Source of the DNA: Ruminococcus sp. | GTDB lineage: Bacteria > Bacillota > Clostridia > Oscillospirales > Acutalibacteraceae | NCBI GenBank assembly: GCA_017473955.1 | Contig: JAFUIK010000045.1 | Coordinates: forward strand, 1-52,823 | DNA: 52,823 bases | Reading direction: 5' to 3' | Position numbers and translations under genes: made by a program | Notes under the pieces: model-generated | What the model saw: only the letters and a program-made list of their open reading frames with translations | Told to the model about the DNA's origin: nothing | The model's database searches: none | Part shown: one piece after another, positions 18,134-27,035 of the stretch | How the letters are laid out: every line of letters starts with the position of its first letter | Numbering within the stretch: the stretch's first letter is position 1

Positions 18134-19693
18134 GTGCAAAACAACATTGCTGTTAAGCTACAGGACATTACCAAAACCTTTGGTAAACAGGTTGTTGCTA
18201 ATAAGGACGTTACGCTCGATATAAGAAAGGGCGAGATTTTGTCACTTCTTGGTGAGAACGGTTCAGGAAAAACAACGTTGATGAATATGCTCGCGGGTAT
18301 TTACTTCCCTGACAGTGGTCATATTTTTATGGATACTGACGGTGAGGGCTTAAAGGAAGTTTCTATCTGCTCTCCTAAGGATGCTTACGCTCTTGGTATT
18401 GGTATGATTCACCAGCATTTTAAGTTAGTTGATGTTTTTACCGCTACCGAAAATGTTGCTCTCGGTCTTGATAAGAGCATCGCGTTCAACAAAAAGCAAA
18501 TTGCTCAAGATATTAAGGCTATCTGTGATAAGTACGGCTTTAAGGTGGAAGCTGATAAAAAGGTTTACAATATGAGCGTTTCCGAAAAGCAGACCTTGGA
18601 AATTGTCAAAGCACTGTACAGAGGTGCTAACATCCTGATATTGGACGAGCCTACTGCGGTGCTTACTCCTCAGGAAACCGATATGCTCTTTGACGTTATG
18701 CGTAATATGAAAGCGGACGGAAAGTCTATCATCATCATTACTCATAAATTAAACGAGGTGCTTGAAATCTCCGATAGAGTTTCAATTCTTCGAAAAGGCG
18801 AATATGTCGGCACTGTTGACACAGCAGATGCAACGGTGAGCTCACTTACTGAAATGATGGTAGGTCAGAAGGTTACGCTCGAAATCGACAGAAAAGAGCC
18901 TAAGGATATTAAAGAACGCTTGGTTGTTAAAAACCTCACTTGTGTTAATAAATACGGTGTAAAAGCTCTAGATAATGTTAGCTTTACCGCATACGGCGGT
19001 GAAATACTCGGTATCGCGGGTATTTCGGGAAGCGGACAAAAGGAGCTTTTGGAAGCTATTGCAGGCTTACAGGATACGGTTGAAAACAGCTCTATTGAGT
19101 ATATCGCACCTGAAGCTAATACACCGTCACAGCTTATCGGCAAAACCGCTTTGCAGATTAAGAATATGGGTGTTGCACTTTCGTTCGTACCTGAGGACAG
19201 ACTCGGTATGGGTCTTGTTGGTACAATGGGTATGTCAGACAATATGATGCTTCGTTCTTACAGAAAGGGCTTCATTTTTACTGAACGTAAAGGTCCTAAG
19301 AGCCTTGCTCAGAAGGTTAAAGATGACCTCGAGGTTGTCACACCTAGTATAACTACTCCTGTAAGAAAGCTGTCGGGCGGTAATGTACAGAAGGTTCTTG
19401 TTGGTCGAGAGATTGCGGCTGAGCCTACAGTTTTAATGACAGCTTACGCTGTTCGTGGCTTAGACGTTAACACATCATATACTATCTACGGACTTTTAAA
19501 CGAGCAGAAGGAAAAAGGTGTTGCCGTTATTTATGTCGGCGAGGATTTGGATGTGCTTTTGGCTCTTTCTGACCGCATTATGGTGCTGTGTGACGGAAAG
19601 CTCAACGGCATTGTTGATGCGAGAACTACTACTAAAGAAGAAATCGGTCTTCTTATGACACATTTAAGAGAGGAGGAGAACGATAATGGCTAA
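18134..19693 (+). CDS. nucleoside/purine ABC importer ATPase (double ATP-binding)
   Basis: 519-aa tandem ATPase of a BMP/sugar-type importer. The first half has Walker A GENGSGKTT and Walker B ILILDEPTAVLTP; the second has the Walker A-like GISGSGQKE and KLSGGNVQKVLVGREIA, with a divergent Walker B (TVLMTAYAVRGLDV instead of a usual LIxxxPTRGLD), so the second site may be weak, as is common in this family. The GTG at 18134 is chosen because AGGAGG lies 7 nt upstream. The stop overlaps the next start by 8 nt. Confidence 0.9.
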   Translation: MQNNIAVKLQDITKTFGKQVVANKDVTLDIRKGEILSLLGENGSGKTTLMNMLAGIYFPDSGHIFMDTDGEGLKEVSICSPKDAYALGIGMIHQHFKLVDVFTATENVALGLDKSIAFNKKQIAQDIKAICDKYGFKVEADKKVYNMSVSEKQTLEIVKALYRGANILILDEPTAVLTPQETDMLFDVMRNMKADGKSIIIITHKLNEVLEISDRVSILRKGEYVGTVDTADATVSSLTEMMVGQKVTLEIDRKEPKDIKERLVVKNLTCVNKYGVKALDNVSFTAYGGEILGIAGISGSGQKELLEAIAGLQDTVENSSIEYIAPEANTPSQLIGKTALQIKNMGVALSFVPEDRLGMGLVGTMGMSDNMMLRSYRKGFIFTERKGPKSLAQKVKDDLEVVTPSITTPVRKLSGGNVQKVLVGREIAAEPTVLMTAYAVRGLDVNTSYTIYGLLNEQKEKGVAVIYVGEDLDVLLALSDRIMVLCDGKLNGIVDARTTTKEEIGLLMTHLREEENDNG

Positions 19694-20816
19694 TGTTGCT
19701 GTGCATAAAAGAGAACCGCTTGTTCGTATAGCAAAGCGTGATTCAATGCCTCTGTGGCAATCCATACTCATAAGAGTTCTTTCTATCGTGCTTGCCCTTG
19801 TGGTTTGCGGTGTTATCATTTATATGCTCATTAAGGTTAACCCTCTTGAGGTTTACAAATCTATGGTTGAGGGTGCTTTTGGTGCCTTTAAAGAGGACTA
19901 CAAATTCTTTAATCGCAGAACGTGGATTACTATCCGCGACACTATGATGCTCCTTTGTATCGCTGTTGGTCTTGCTCCTGCGTTTAAGATGCGTTTCTGG
20001 AACATCGGTGCTGAGGGTCAGATTTTAGTCGGCGGTATTGCTACAGCCGCTTGTATGATTTATCTAAAAAATCTTCCTCCTGTGCTTTTGTTTATTTGTA
20101 TGATTGGTGCCAGCTTGCTTGCTGGTGCGTTATGGTCGCTTTTGCCAGCTATTTTCAAGGCTAAGTGGAACACTAACGAAACCTTGTTCACTCTTATGAT
20201 GAACTACGTAGCTATTCAGCTCACATCATTCTTTGTCGCTTTGTGGGAAAATCCTTTTGGTTCAAACACTGTCGGTATTATTAACCCGACAGGCAAAGAG
20301 GGTTGGTTCCCTCCTGTGTTTGGTCTTGATTACCTGATGAATGTTATAGTTGTTATGACTATCACAGTGGGTATGTTCATTTACCTTAAGTATTCAAAGC
20401 AGGGTTACGAAATTTCTGTTGTAGGTGACTCCGAGAACACTGCTCGATATGCAGGTATCAACGTTAAAAAGGTAATCATCCGCACAATGCTCATTTCAGG
20501 TGCTATTTGCGGTCTGTCAGGCTTTGTTGCCGTGTCTGGTGCGTCACACACAATTTCAGTTAATACAGCAGGCGGTAAGGGCTTTACAGCTATCATCGTT
20601 GCTTGGCTTGCAAAGTTTAATACATTCACAATGATTTTGATTTCTCTGCTCCTTGTTTTCCTTGATAAGGGTGCTATCGAAATTGCTTCAAAATACGACC
20701 TCAACGATTACGTTGCGAGTATGATTACAGGTATTATTCTGTTCTTCATTTTAGGTAGCGAGTTCTTTGTTAACTACCGTATGATTTTCAGAAGCAAGGA
20801 AAAGGAGGTACAGTAA
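19686..20816 (+). CDS. nucleoside/purine ABC importer permease 1
   Basis: Membrane subunit, 376 aa, with about eight to ten hydrophobic spans. RFWNIGAEGQILVGGIATAA and WNTNETLFTLMMNYVA are typical of the YufP/NupB family of BMP-type importers. It overlaps the ATPase gene and precedes the second permease by 1 nt. GGAGGAG lies upstream of the ATG. Confidence 0.9.
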   Translation: MANVAVHKREPLVRIAKRDSMPLWQSILIRVLSIVLALVVCGVIIYMLIKVNPLEVYKSMVEGAFGAFKEDYKFFNRRTWITIRDTMMLLCIAVGLAPAFKMRFWNIGAEGQILVGGIATAACMIYLKNLPPVLLFICMIGASLLAGALWSLLPAIFKAKWNTNETLFTLMMNYVAIQLTSFFVALWENPFGSNTVGIINPTGKEGWFPPVFGLDYLMNVIVVMTITVGMFIYLKYSKQGYEISVVGDSENTARYAGINVKKVIIRTMLISGAICGLSGFVAVSGASHTISVNTAGGKGFTAIIVAWLAKFNTFTMILISLLLVFLDKGAIEIASKYDLNDYVASMITGIILFFILGSEFFVNYRMIFRSKEKEVQ

Positions 20817-20817
20817 T

Positions 20818-21810
20818 ATGGGTAATATGAATACATTATTGCAGTTATTACAGTCTTCCATTGCTTTCGGTACAATTATTATGTTCGGTGCTGTTGGTGA
20901 GATTATCACCGAGAAAGCTGGTAACTTAAACCTCGGTATCCCCGGTGTTATGTACCTCGGTGCGATATCAAGCTTGGTTGGTGTTTTCTTCTACGAAAAG
21001 AACGTTGCCGACCCTAACCCGTTTGTGTGTGCTGTTATCGCTATTCTTTGTGCGTTTTTAGCAGCAGCTCTGGGTGGTCTTTTGTTCAGCTTTTTGACTA
21101 TTACTTTAAGAGCTAATCAGAATGTAACAGGTCTTACGCTGACTATTTTTGGTTCGGGTGTAGCAAACTTCTTTGGCGGATTGTTAAACGGCTTTTCAGG
21201 CGGCGTTGGTCAGATTCGTGTTGAGACAACCTCTAAAGTATTTATGGCGAAAATCCCGTTTTTATCCGAACTCGGTGTAGTCGGTAAGTTGCTTTTCTCT
21301 TATGGTTGGCTTGTTTATGTTGCTATTATTATTGCTGTGTTATCTCAGTGGTTCTTTAATAAAACACGCACAGGTCTTAATCTTCGAGCTGTCGGTGAGA
21401 ACCCTGCTACAGCAGATGCCGCAGGTATTAACGTTACACTTTATCGTTACCTTGCAACCTGCATCGGCACTGGTATCGCAGGCTTGGGCGGTCTTTACTA
21501 TGTTATGGACTACACAAAGGGTACTTGGGCAAATGACGGTACTATTGAGAACCTCGGCTGGCTTGCTGTTGCTCTTGTTATCTTTGCTATCTGGCGTCCT
21601 AAGAACGCTATCTGGGGTGCATATCTGTTTGGTCTTTTATTCTGGCTTTACTTGTATGTTCCGGGTCTTGATAGAAAAACAAATGAACTTTTCAATATGC
21701 TCCCATATGTTGTCACAATTATCGTGCTTGTTTTCACATCCTTCAGAAAGAAGAGGGAAAACCAGCCTCCGAACGCGTTGGGCCTTGCGTATTTCAGAGA
21801 AGAGAGATAA
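20818..21810 (+). CDS. nucleoside/purine ABC importer permease 2
   Basis: Second membrane subunit, 330 aa, of the YufQ/NupC type. Characteristic segments are EIITEKAGNLNLGIPGVMYL, LRANQNVTGLTLTIFGSGVA and LRAVGENPATADAAGINV. AAGGAGGT precedes the ATG. It completes the binding protein, ATPase, permease, permease set; a terminator follows. Confidence 0.9.
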   Translation: MGNMNTLLQLLQSSIAFGTIIMFGAVGEIITEKAGNLNLGIPGVMYLGAISSLVGVFFYEKNVADPNPFVCAVIAILCAFLAAALGGLLFSFLTITLRANQNVTGLTLTIFGSGVANFFGGLLNGFSGGVGQIRVETTSKVFMAKIPFLSELGVVGKLLFSYGWLVYVAIIIAVLSQWFFNKTRTGLNLRAVGENPATADAAGINVTLYRYLATCIGTGIAGLGGLYYVMDYTKGTWANDGTIENLGWLAVALVIFAIWRPKNAIWGAYLFGLLFWLYLYVPGLDRKTNELFNMLPYVVTIIVLVFTSFRKKRENQPPNALGLAYFREER

Positions 21811-21827
21811 ATTTATATTGCACACTA

Positions 21828-21859
21828 AAATCCCTTGCTTTTTGCAGGGGATTTTTTTA
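21828..21859 (+). terminator. terminator of the purine importer operon
   Basis: aaatccc and ggggattt arms around a ttgctttttgc loop, followed by seven Ts. Confidence 0.85.
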
Positions 21860-21895
21860 TACTTAATTTGTTATTCTTTTAGTTTAGGTGATATT

Positions 21896-23257
21896 ATGGC
21901 ATTGTTACTTAGAAACGTTAACTACGCGGTGTCGTGTGATAAAACCGACACAGTGTATGAGGGCGTGGATATTTTTATAAAAGACGGCAAAATTGAGGCA
22001 ATTGGAATTGACCTTGATGTTGGTGCCGAGCGTGTAATTAATTGCACTGATATGATATGTTATCCGGGGTTAGTTAACACTCACCACCATTTGTATCAGG
22101 TGTTTTCGCGTAATATTCCGAGTGTGCAGAATATGGAGCTGTTCCCTTGGCTTAAATCGCTTTACGGTGTGTGGAAAAACCTTGACAACGATGTTGTGTA
22201 TTTAAGCTCACAATGCGGTATGACGGAGCTGATGAAAAACGGTTGTACTACATGTTTTGACCACCATTATGTGTTCCCGCAGGGAGGTTCGTTGTCGCTG
22301 TTAGAGAGCCAGCTTGAAGCAGCTAAAGAGCTTAATATCAGGATGTATATGTCGCGTGGCAGTATGAATCTGTCACAAAAAGACGGGGGCTTACCGCCTG
22401 ACAGTGTTGTTCAAAATACAGCAGAGATACTCAAAGACAGTGAGCAAGCTATTGAAAAATACCACGATGCATCTTTTGGTTCTATGAATATGCTCGCTCT
22501 AGCTCCTTGTTCGCCATTTTCGGCAAGCTCTGACTTATACAGAGAAAGTGCAATCTTAGCCAGACAGTATGGTGTCAGGCTTCATACACATTTGTGTGAA
22601 ACTCTGGATGAGGAAAACTACACTTTGGAAAAATTTAAAATGCGACCGCTTGAATATATGCAGTCTTTAGGCTTTATCGGTGAAGATGTGTGGTATGCTC
22701 ACGGAATTCATTTTTATGATGCTGAGGTTACTACTCTAGCAAAAACAGGCACAGGTGTTGCACATTGCCCTGTGTCGAATATGAAGCTAAGCTCGGGAGT
22801 TGCGAAAATTCCTCAGATGCTTAAAAAAGGGGTAAAGGTTGGTTTAGCGGTTGACGGCAGTGCATCAAACGACGGCTCGAATATGTTAGAAGAAATAAGG
22901 GTTGCTTATTTACTCTCGCGTCTTACCTACGGCAGTGAGGGGTTAACTCCGTATCAGGTACTGAAAATAGCAACAGTTGGTTCAGCACAGGTTTTAGGCA
23001 GAGATGACATAGGCTCTATCGAAGTAGGAAAATGTGCCGATATGTTTCTTGTTGATAAACGAAGAGTAGAGCTTGTAGGTGCAACATTTGACCCTAAGTC
23101 AATGCTTGCGACAGTGGGCTTAAAGGGTGCTGTGGACTACACAATAGTAAATGGCAAGATAACTGTCGAAAAAGGCAGATGTGTTACCATTGACGAAGAA
23201 AAGCTTTATGAAAAAGCTGATAAAAAAGTTAAGGAATATCTCAGCGATTTGCTGTAA
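21896..23257 (+). CDS. 8-oxoguanine deaminase-like amidohydrolase
   Basis: 453-aa amidohydrolase of the AtzB/TrzN/8-oxoguanine deaminase branch. Metal and catalytic segments are LVNTHHHLYQVFSRNI, CTTCFDHHYVFP, LHTHLCET, WYAHGIHF and VDGSASNDGSNM. Known close families deaminate 8-oxoguanine to uric acid or dechlorinate and deaminate triazines; next to the purine importer and guaD, 8-oxoguanine is the most likely substrate (inference). A reading frame extends far upstream across the permease gene, but the ATG at 21896 follows AGGTGAT after a short gap and begins at the conserved N terminus. Confidence 0.8.
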   Translation: MALLLRNVNYAVSCDKTDTVYEGVDIFIKDGKIEAIGIDLDVGAERVINCTDMICYPGLVNTHHHLYQVFSRNIPSVQNMELFPWLKSLYGVWKNLDNDVVYLSSQCGMTELMKNGCTTCFDHHYVFPQGGSLSLLESQLEAAKELNIRMYMSRGSMNLSQKDGGLPPDSVVQNTAEILKDSEQAIEKYHDASFGSMNMLALAPCSPFSASSDLYRESAILARQYGVRLHTHLCETLDEENYTLEKFKMRPLEYMQSLGFIGEDVWYAHGIHFYDAEVTTLAKTGTGVAHCPVSNMKLSSGVAKIPQMLKKGVKVGLAVDGSASNDGSNMLEEIRVAYLLSRLTYGSEGLTPYQVLKIATVGSAQVLGRDDIGSIEVGKCADMFLVDKRRVELVGATFDPKSMLATVGLKGAVDYTIVNGKITVEKGRCVTIDEEKLYEKADKKVKEYLSDLL

Positions 23258-23261
23258 ATAG

Positions 23262-23294
23262 AAACGAGCCTACCAAATGGTAAGCTCGTTTTTC
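23262..23294. terminator. terminator after the amidohydrolase gene
   Basis: aaacgagc (23262-23269) pairs with gctcgttt (23284-23291), with an inner tacc/ggta extension and a T run; it also faces the remnant on the other strand. Confidence 0.8.
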
Positions 23295-23651
23295 TTATTC
23301 AAAGCTGAAAGTATAAACAGCATCTTTATCTGTGTAGTGTTCGTTCGGTACGAAAAGCATAGTTTTGTCGGTAAGGTTATAAACAGCGGAATGTACCGTG
23401 CAACCGTTGCCGTCATCATTTTCCCAATTTCTTCTGCCTACAATTGAAAGTATGTCCATAGCGGCGTTTTCGTCTTTTACAACGCCGTTTGTTTTGTTAA
23501 GCTCTTCGTAAATTCTTTCATAGCGGTCAAAGCCTTTTTTATCTTCGCTCTTAGAGTCCTTGTAGTAATCAGGCTGGAGAACAAAATTTGTGATATTCTG
23601 TTTTTTATTCAAAGGGTGCTTTTTTATCTGAATTGATTTATGTGTTGACAT
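23295..23651 (-). pseudogene. C-terminal remnant of a linear amide C-N hydrolase (choloylglycine hydrolase family)
   Basis: The roughly 119-residue reading matches only the C-terminal part of this family (YERIYEELNKTNGVV, NGCTVHSAVYNLTDKTM, FVPNEHYTDKDAVYTFSFE). The N-terminal catalytic cysteine that defines the enzyme is missing, as are about 200 residues, and no ribosome site precedes any start. The 5' end lies inside the marR promoter. This looks like a gene eroded or deleted from its front. Full-length relatives act on bile-salt or N-acyl amides. Confidence 0.65.
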
Positions 23652-23694
23652 TTTAAAACGGCTGATATATAATACGAGAAGTTGAAAATTCAAC
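23645..23694 (+). promoter_or_regulatory. marR promoter with operator palindrome
   Basis: TTGACA (23645-23650), a 17-nt spacer and TATAAT (23668-23673). The palindrome gttgaa-aa-ttcaac (23681-23694) begins at about the transcription start, a typical place for MarR autorepression. Confidence 0.7.
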
Positions 23695-23718
23695 ATCTTT
23701 ACAGAAAGGGTTGTTATT

Positions 23719-24171
23719 ATGATAGACAGATTCGAGAAATTTTCCTATGTAATTTTTGAAATCACCCGTTACTGGCATAAGCTCGCCAGTGAAGAAATGG
23801 CTAAATATGACCTTAAAGGTCCACACGCTACTTATCTAACGACCCTGTACCGTTTTGATGACGGTATCACAGCACCACAGCTTTCTGAGCTGTGTGGTAA
23901 AGACAAGGCTGACGTATCCCGTATGATGTCTATTATGGAGAAAAAAGGCTTGGTTATTAAGGAGTCTGTTGGCAAGAATATGTACAGAGGATTGCTTAAG
24001 CTTACCGACGAAGGAAAGCGTGCCGCTGAGCACGTCAGAAAGCGTGCGGCTCTCGCTGTTGAATTATCGAGCAAAGGCTTAAGCGAAGCAGACAGAGAAA
24101 CCTTTTACAATGCACTAGACCTTATTTCTTCAAATATGCGTTCGCTTTGCGAGGATGGTCTGCCGTCATAA
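23719..24171 (+). CDS. MarR-family transcriptional regulator
   Basis: 150-aa winged-helix dimer. The HTH is in APQLSELCGKDKADVSRMMSI, and the wing region follows (KGLVIKESVGKNMYRGLLKL). It is preceded by AGAAAGGG and by a promoter with its own candidate operator. The degV gene starts 23 nt after it and is probably co-transcribed. The ligand is unknown; in this family, small phenolic or lipid-like molecules are common. Confidence 0.88.
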   Translation: MIDRFEKFSYVIFEITRYWHKLASEEMAKYDLKGPHATYLTTLYRFDDGITAPQLSELCGKDKADVSRMMSIMEKKGLVIKESVGKNMYRGLLKLTDEGKRAAEHVRKRAALAVELSSKGLSEADRETFYNALDLISSNMRSLCEDGLPS

Positions 24172-24193
24172 CATACCTAAAAAGGAGAATATT

Positions 24194-25036
24194 ATGAGCG
24201 TAAGAATTATCGTGGACAGCACAACCGACCTTATTCCATCTGTTAAAGAAAAAGTCGAAACAGTACCGCTTACCGTGCGTTTTGGTGATGAGGAGTTCAT
24301 TGATGGTGTAACCATTGACCATAAAATGTTTTACGAAAAGCTTATTGAGAGCGATGTTATCCCAACCACCAGTCAAGCAACACCAAGTGCTTTTGTACCA
24401 TACTTTGATAAGATTAAAGAGAACGGTGATACCGCTGTTGTCATTACTGTTTCTAGTAAGCTTTCGGGCACTTACCAGAGTGCGTGTATAGCAGCAGAAG
24501 ATTATGATAATATTTATGTTGTGGACAGCGGAAGCGTTACTATCGGTGCAGGCATTTTAGTTGAATATGCTCTGTCACTTTCAGACAGCGGACTTTCAGC
24601 TGAAGAAATCGCTGATAAGCTCGAAGAAAAAAAGGACTCCGTTATCATTGTCGCAATGCTCGATACTTTAGAGTATCTCAAAAAGGGCGGACGAATTTCA
24701 GCAGCAGTTGCTTTCGCAGGCGGTGTGCTTAATATCAAGCCTGTTGTTTCTGTTGAGAAGGGCGAGATTAAGATGCTCGGCAAAGCCAGAGGCTCAAAGC
24801 AGGGCAACAATCTTCTTGTTCAAGAAATCCAGAAAGCCGGCGGTGTTGACTTTGATAGACCACTGCTTTTAGGCTACACAGGTCTTACCGACACACTTTT
24901 AAAGAAGTATGTTGAAGACAGTAAGGCTTTGTGGGCACACGCTAAGAGTGGGCTTAATTCGTCGGTTATCGGCTCTGTTATCGGCACTCACGTTGGTCCC
25001 GGAGCAGTAGCGGTAGCATTTTTTAAGAATAATTGA
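24194..25036 (+). CDS. degV: DegV-family fatty acid-binding protein
   Basis: 280-aa DegV protein. Such proteins bind a fatty acid and present it to a fatty acid kinase. The signature begins VRIIVDSTTDLIPSVKE, and the lipid pocket segments TTSQATPSAFVPYFDKI, TVSSKLSGTYQSA and GTHVGPGAVAVAF are present. AAAGGAG precedes the ATG at 24194; an upstream in-frame ATG lies inside marR and lacks a ribosome site. Placement behind marR suggests that MarR controls lipid-related genes. Confidence 0.92.
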   Translation: MSVRIIVDSTTDLIPSVKEKVETVPLTVRFGDEEFIDGVTIDHKMFYEKLIESDVIPTTSQATPSAFVPYFDKIKENGDTAVVITVSSKLSGTYQSACIAAEDYDNIYVVDSGSVTIGAGILVEYALSLSDSGLSAEEIADKLEEKKDSVIIVAMLDTLEYLKKGGRISAAVAFAGGVLNIKPVVSVEKGEIKMLGKARGSKQGNNLLVQEIQKAGGVDFDRPLLLGYTGLTDTLLKKYVEDSKALWAHAKSGLNSSVIGSVIGTHVGPGAVAVAFFKNN

Positions 25037-25045
25037 TATACTTAG

Positions 25046-25078
25046 TACCTCGATTTTTATCGGGGTATTTTTATTTTT
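25046..25078 (+). terminator. degV terminator
   Basis: tacctcgat (25046-25054) pairs with atcggggta (25059-25067), with one G-U pair, followed by a T-rich run. Confidence 0.8.
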
Positions 25079-25156
25079 CAGTGAACCTTTCATAGCTTTA
25101 GTTAATCTAATATACAGAATGAATTCATTCCTATTCTTTTAGAAAGGGAGATACAT

Positions 25157-26518
25157 ATGAAAGATAGACTTCAAAACGCTTTTAAAGAAACACCTGAGCG
25201 ATTTGCTTATGCTGTCGAAAATGCATTAATTGAAGCAAGGCAACAATCAAAAAGGAAGAAAATTAGCGTTCCGTTTAAGATAGTTATAGCGGTGGTTCTT
25301 ATTTTTGCTGTGTTACCGAGTACTGTTTTTGGTGCGGTAAAAATATGTGGAGCTTTAGCACAAAAGGTCGGGAATTTTGGCCTTGCTATAGGTATTAGCA
25401 TAAACGAAGATGCTCCAAAATACGTCAAGATGAACATAGATGTTCCCAAAGGCTTTAGAGAACAGCCGAATACAGGCGGGTTGAAATTTGAGCGTGACAG
25501 CGAAGAATGGGTCTTTGGATTTACAATTTTACCGATGAGGTTTTATGAGAATGTGCATTACACTTTGCTGGAGACAGATGTTAAGGAGTATAACGAAATA
25601 ACTATATCTTCCCGTCCGTCGTATGAGCTTATAGGAACAGAGAACTATCATGGATTAAGACGCTACTTTGTGTGGTACGAAGAAGCAAATGTACTGGTGC
25701 TTATTTACCGCGGTGATACTGTTACTGACAGCGAGCTTGAGGCTTTTGTTGACTCAATAAGCTTTACACAAGGCAGCGAAAATGACCACGACAGTTTTTT
25801 TGAGCCTGAAAGGGCAGAGAATGAACCTGACGATTTTGCGAGCTACAATTACGAGTATGTATTCGAAGAAATACAAAGAGATACTGAAATAACATTTTTA
25901 GGCTTTAATGAAGACACAGGTGAAAGTGAGCTTCAGGTAAAATCAAAAATAACCGATATTCGTATCACTGATAATATAAAAGGTTTTGACGAAAGCGATA
26001 TAAACCCTATGTATCAGTCTGAAAAGATAGCTGATAGCAATGGTGTGCTTCTGCCTAAGGTCGTCGAAGTATGGCAATATGGGGATGGTGTTAACAGTGA
26101 AACCAAGATGCTCAGTGCAGAGAGTAAGGAACAAAAGCTTGTATTGGTTGACATAGAATATACTAATACTACTGATAAAGAAGTGAGTATTTATATTCCT
26201 CACAGGCTCGAAACCTTGACTATGGATGAATATGGCAACTATAATTTTGCTGTAGAAATTGACAAATTTCAGGATATTTTAGCAAAAGAATACTGTGACG
26301 GCGAAATTTTCTATATGAGTTCGCATGGTAGTAATGACAAGGGATTCTATGTACCAAAGCTTTTACCGAATGAAACAAGGACTATTACTATAGGTTTTCG
26401 TTGTATCGAGGAGCAGCTAAATAACGCTTATCTTGTTTTTGACCCGATAACAGATGGAGTGCTTGTTCCTGACTATTCTGACAGAGCTAACACACGCTTG
26501 ATTATTAAGGTACAGTAA
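25157..26518 (+). CDS. membrane-anchored partner of an ECF sigma factor (probable anti-sigma)
   Basis: 453-aa protein with an N-terminal cytoplasmic segment of about 40 residues, one membrane span (VPFKIVIAVVLIFAVLPSTV) and a large outer part. The outer part includes a stretch like DUF4367 (VLIYRGDTVTDSELEAFVDS). No enzyme motif is seen. The ECF sigma gene begins 2 nt after its stop, which supports an anti-sigma or sensor role. The order is unusual: the partner comes before the sigma factor. AAAGGGAG precedes the ATG. Confidence 0.65.
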   Translation: MKDRLQNAFKETPERFAYAVENALIEARQQSKRKKISVPFKIVIAVVLIFAVLPSTVFGAVKICGALAQKVGNFGLAIGISINEDAPKYVKMNIDVPKGFREQPNTGGLKFERDSEEWVFGFTILPMRFYENVHYTLLETDVKEYNEITISSRPSYELIGTENYHGLRRYFVWYEEANVLVLIYRGDTVTDSELEAFVDSISFTQGSENDHDSFFEPERAENEPDDFASYNYEYVFEEIQRDTEITFLGFNEDTGESELQVKSKITDIRITDNIKGFDESDINPMYQSEKIADSNGVLLPKVVEVWQYGDGVNSETKMLSAESKEQKLVLVDIEYTNTTDKEVSIYIPHRLETLTMDEYGNYNFAVEIDKFQDILAKEYCDGEIFYMSSHGSNDKGFYVPKLLPNETRTITIGFRCIEEQLNNAYLVFDPITDGVLVPDYSDRANTRLIIKVQ

Positions 26519-26520
26519 TT

Positions 26521-26988
26521 ATGGATATAAATAAATTTGAACAGCTTGTGAGGGCATCAACGGACACTCTGTACAGAGTGTCAATGTCGATGCTGAAAAA
26601 CGAGCACGACGCACAGGATGCCGTAAGTGAAGCAATACTCAAAGCGTACGAAAACCTGCATAAACTCAGAAAAGAGGAGTATTTCAAAACGTGGCTTGTA
26701 CGCATACTGATAAACGAGTGTAAACTTATACTTAGAAAATCTGACAGAATTATCTCTAATGCAAATGAAAAAATACCCGAGATAACTAGCAGGGATAATC
26801 CGTACTTGAGTGTTGAAGTGGGCGAAGCAATTAACAGCCTGCCCGAAAAAATCAGACTGGTTATTGTGATGTTTTATGTCGAGGATTACTCGATTAAAGA
26901 TATTAAACGAGTACTCAATATCCCCGAGGGTACTGTTAAAAGCAGACTTTCTAAGGGCAGAGCACTATTAAAGGAACAACTCCTATAG
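26521..26988 (+). CDS. ECF-type RNA polymerase sigma factor
   Basis: 155-aa sigma-70 of the extracytoplasmic-function type. Region 2 is visible (TLYRVSMSMLKNEHDAQDAV, YFKTWLVRILINECKLILRK), and region 4 has LPEKIRLVIVMFYVEDYSIK and the helix-turn-helix IPEGTVKSRLSKGRALLKEQ. It directly follows a gene for a single-span membrane protein, probably its antagonist. It should redirect transcription in response to a surface signal; target promoters cannot be read here. Confidence 0.9.
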   Translation: MDINKFEQLVRASTDTLYRVSMSMLKNEHDAQDAVSEAILKAYENLHKLRKEEYFKTWLVRILINECKLILRKSDRIISNANEKIPEITSRDNPYLSVEVGEAINSLPEKIRLVIVMFYVEDYSIKDIKRVLNIPEGTVKSRLSKGRALLKEQLL

Positions 26989-26997
26989 ATAACAACA

Positions 26998-27025
26998 AAC
27001 CCCCGATTGAATAATCGGGGGTTGA
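26998..27025. terminator. bidirectional terminator between the sigma gene and glnN
   Basis: aacccccgatt and aatcgggggtt form an 11-bp stem with a 4-nt loop between convergent genes. Confidence 0.85.
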
Positions 27026-27035
27026 TTTGTGGTGT

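Noticed and set aside
21302-21895. Long N-terminal extension of the 8-oxoguanine-deaminase-like frame
   Set aside because: It overlaps the permease gene and a terminator, and the conserved protein starts at 21896 behind a ribosome site.
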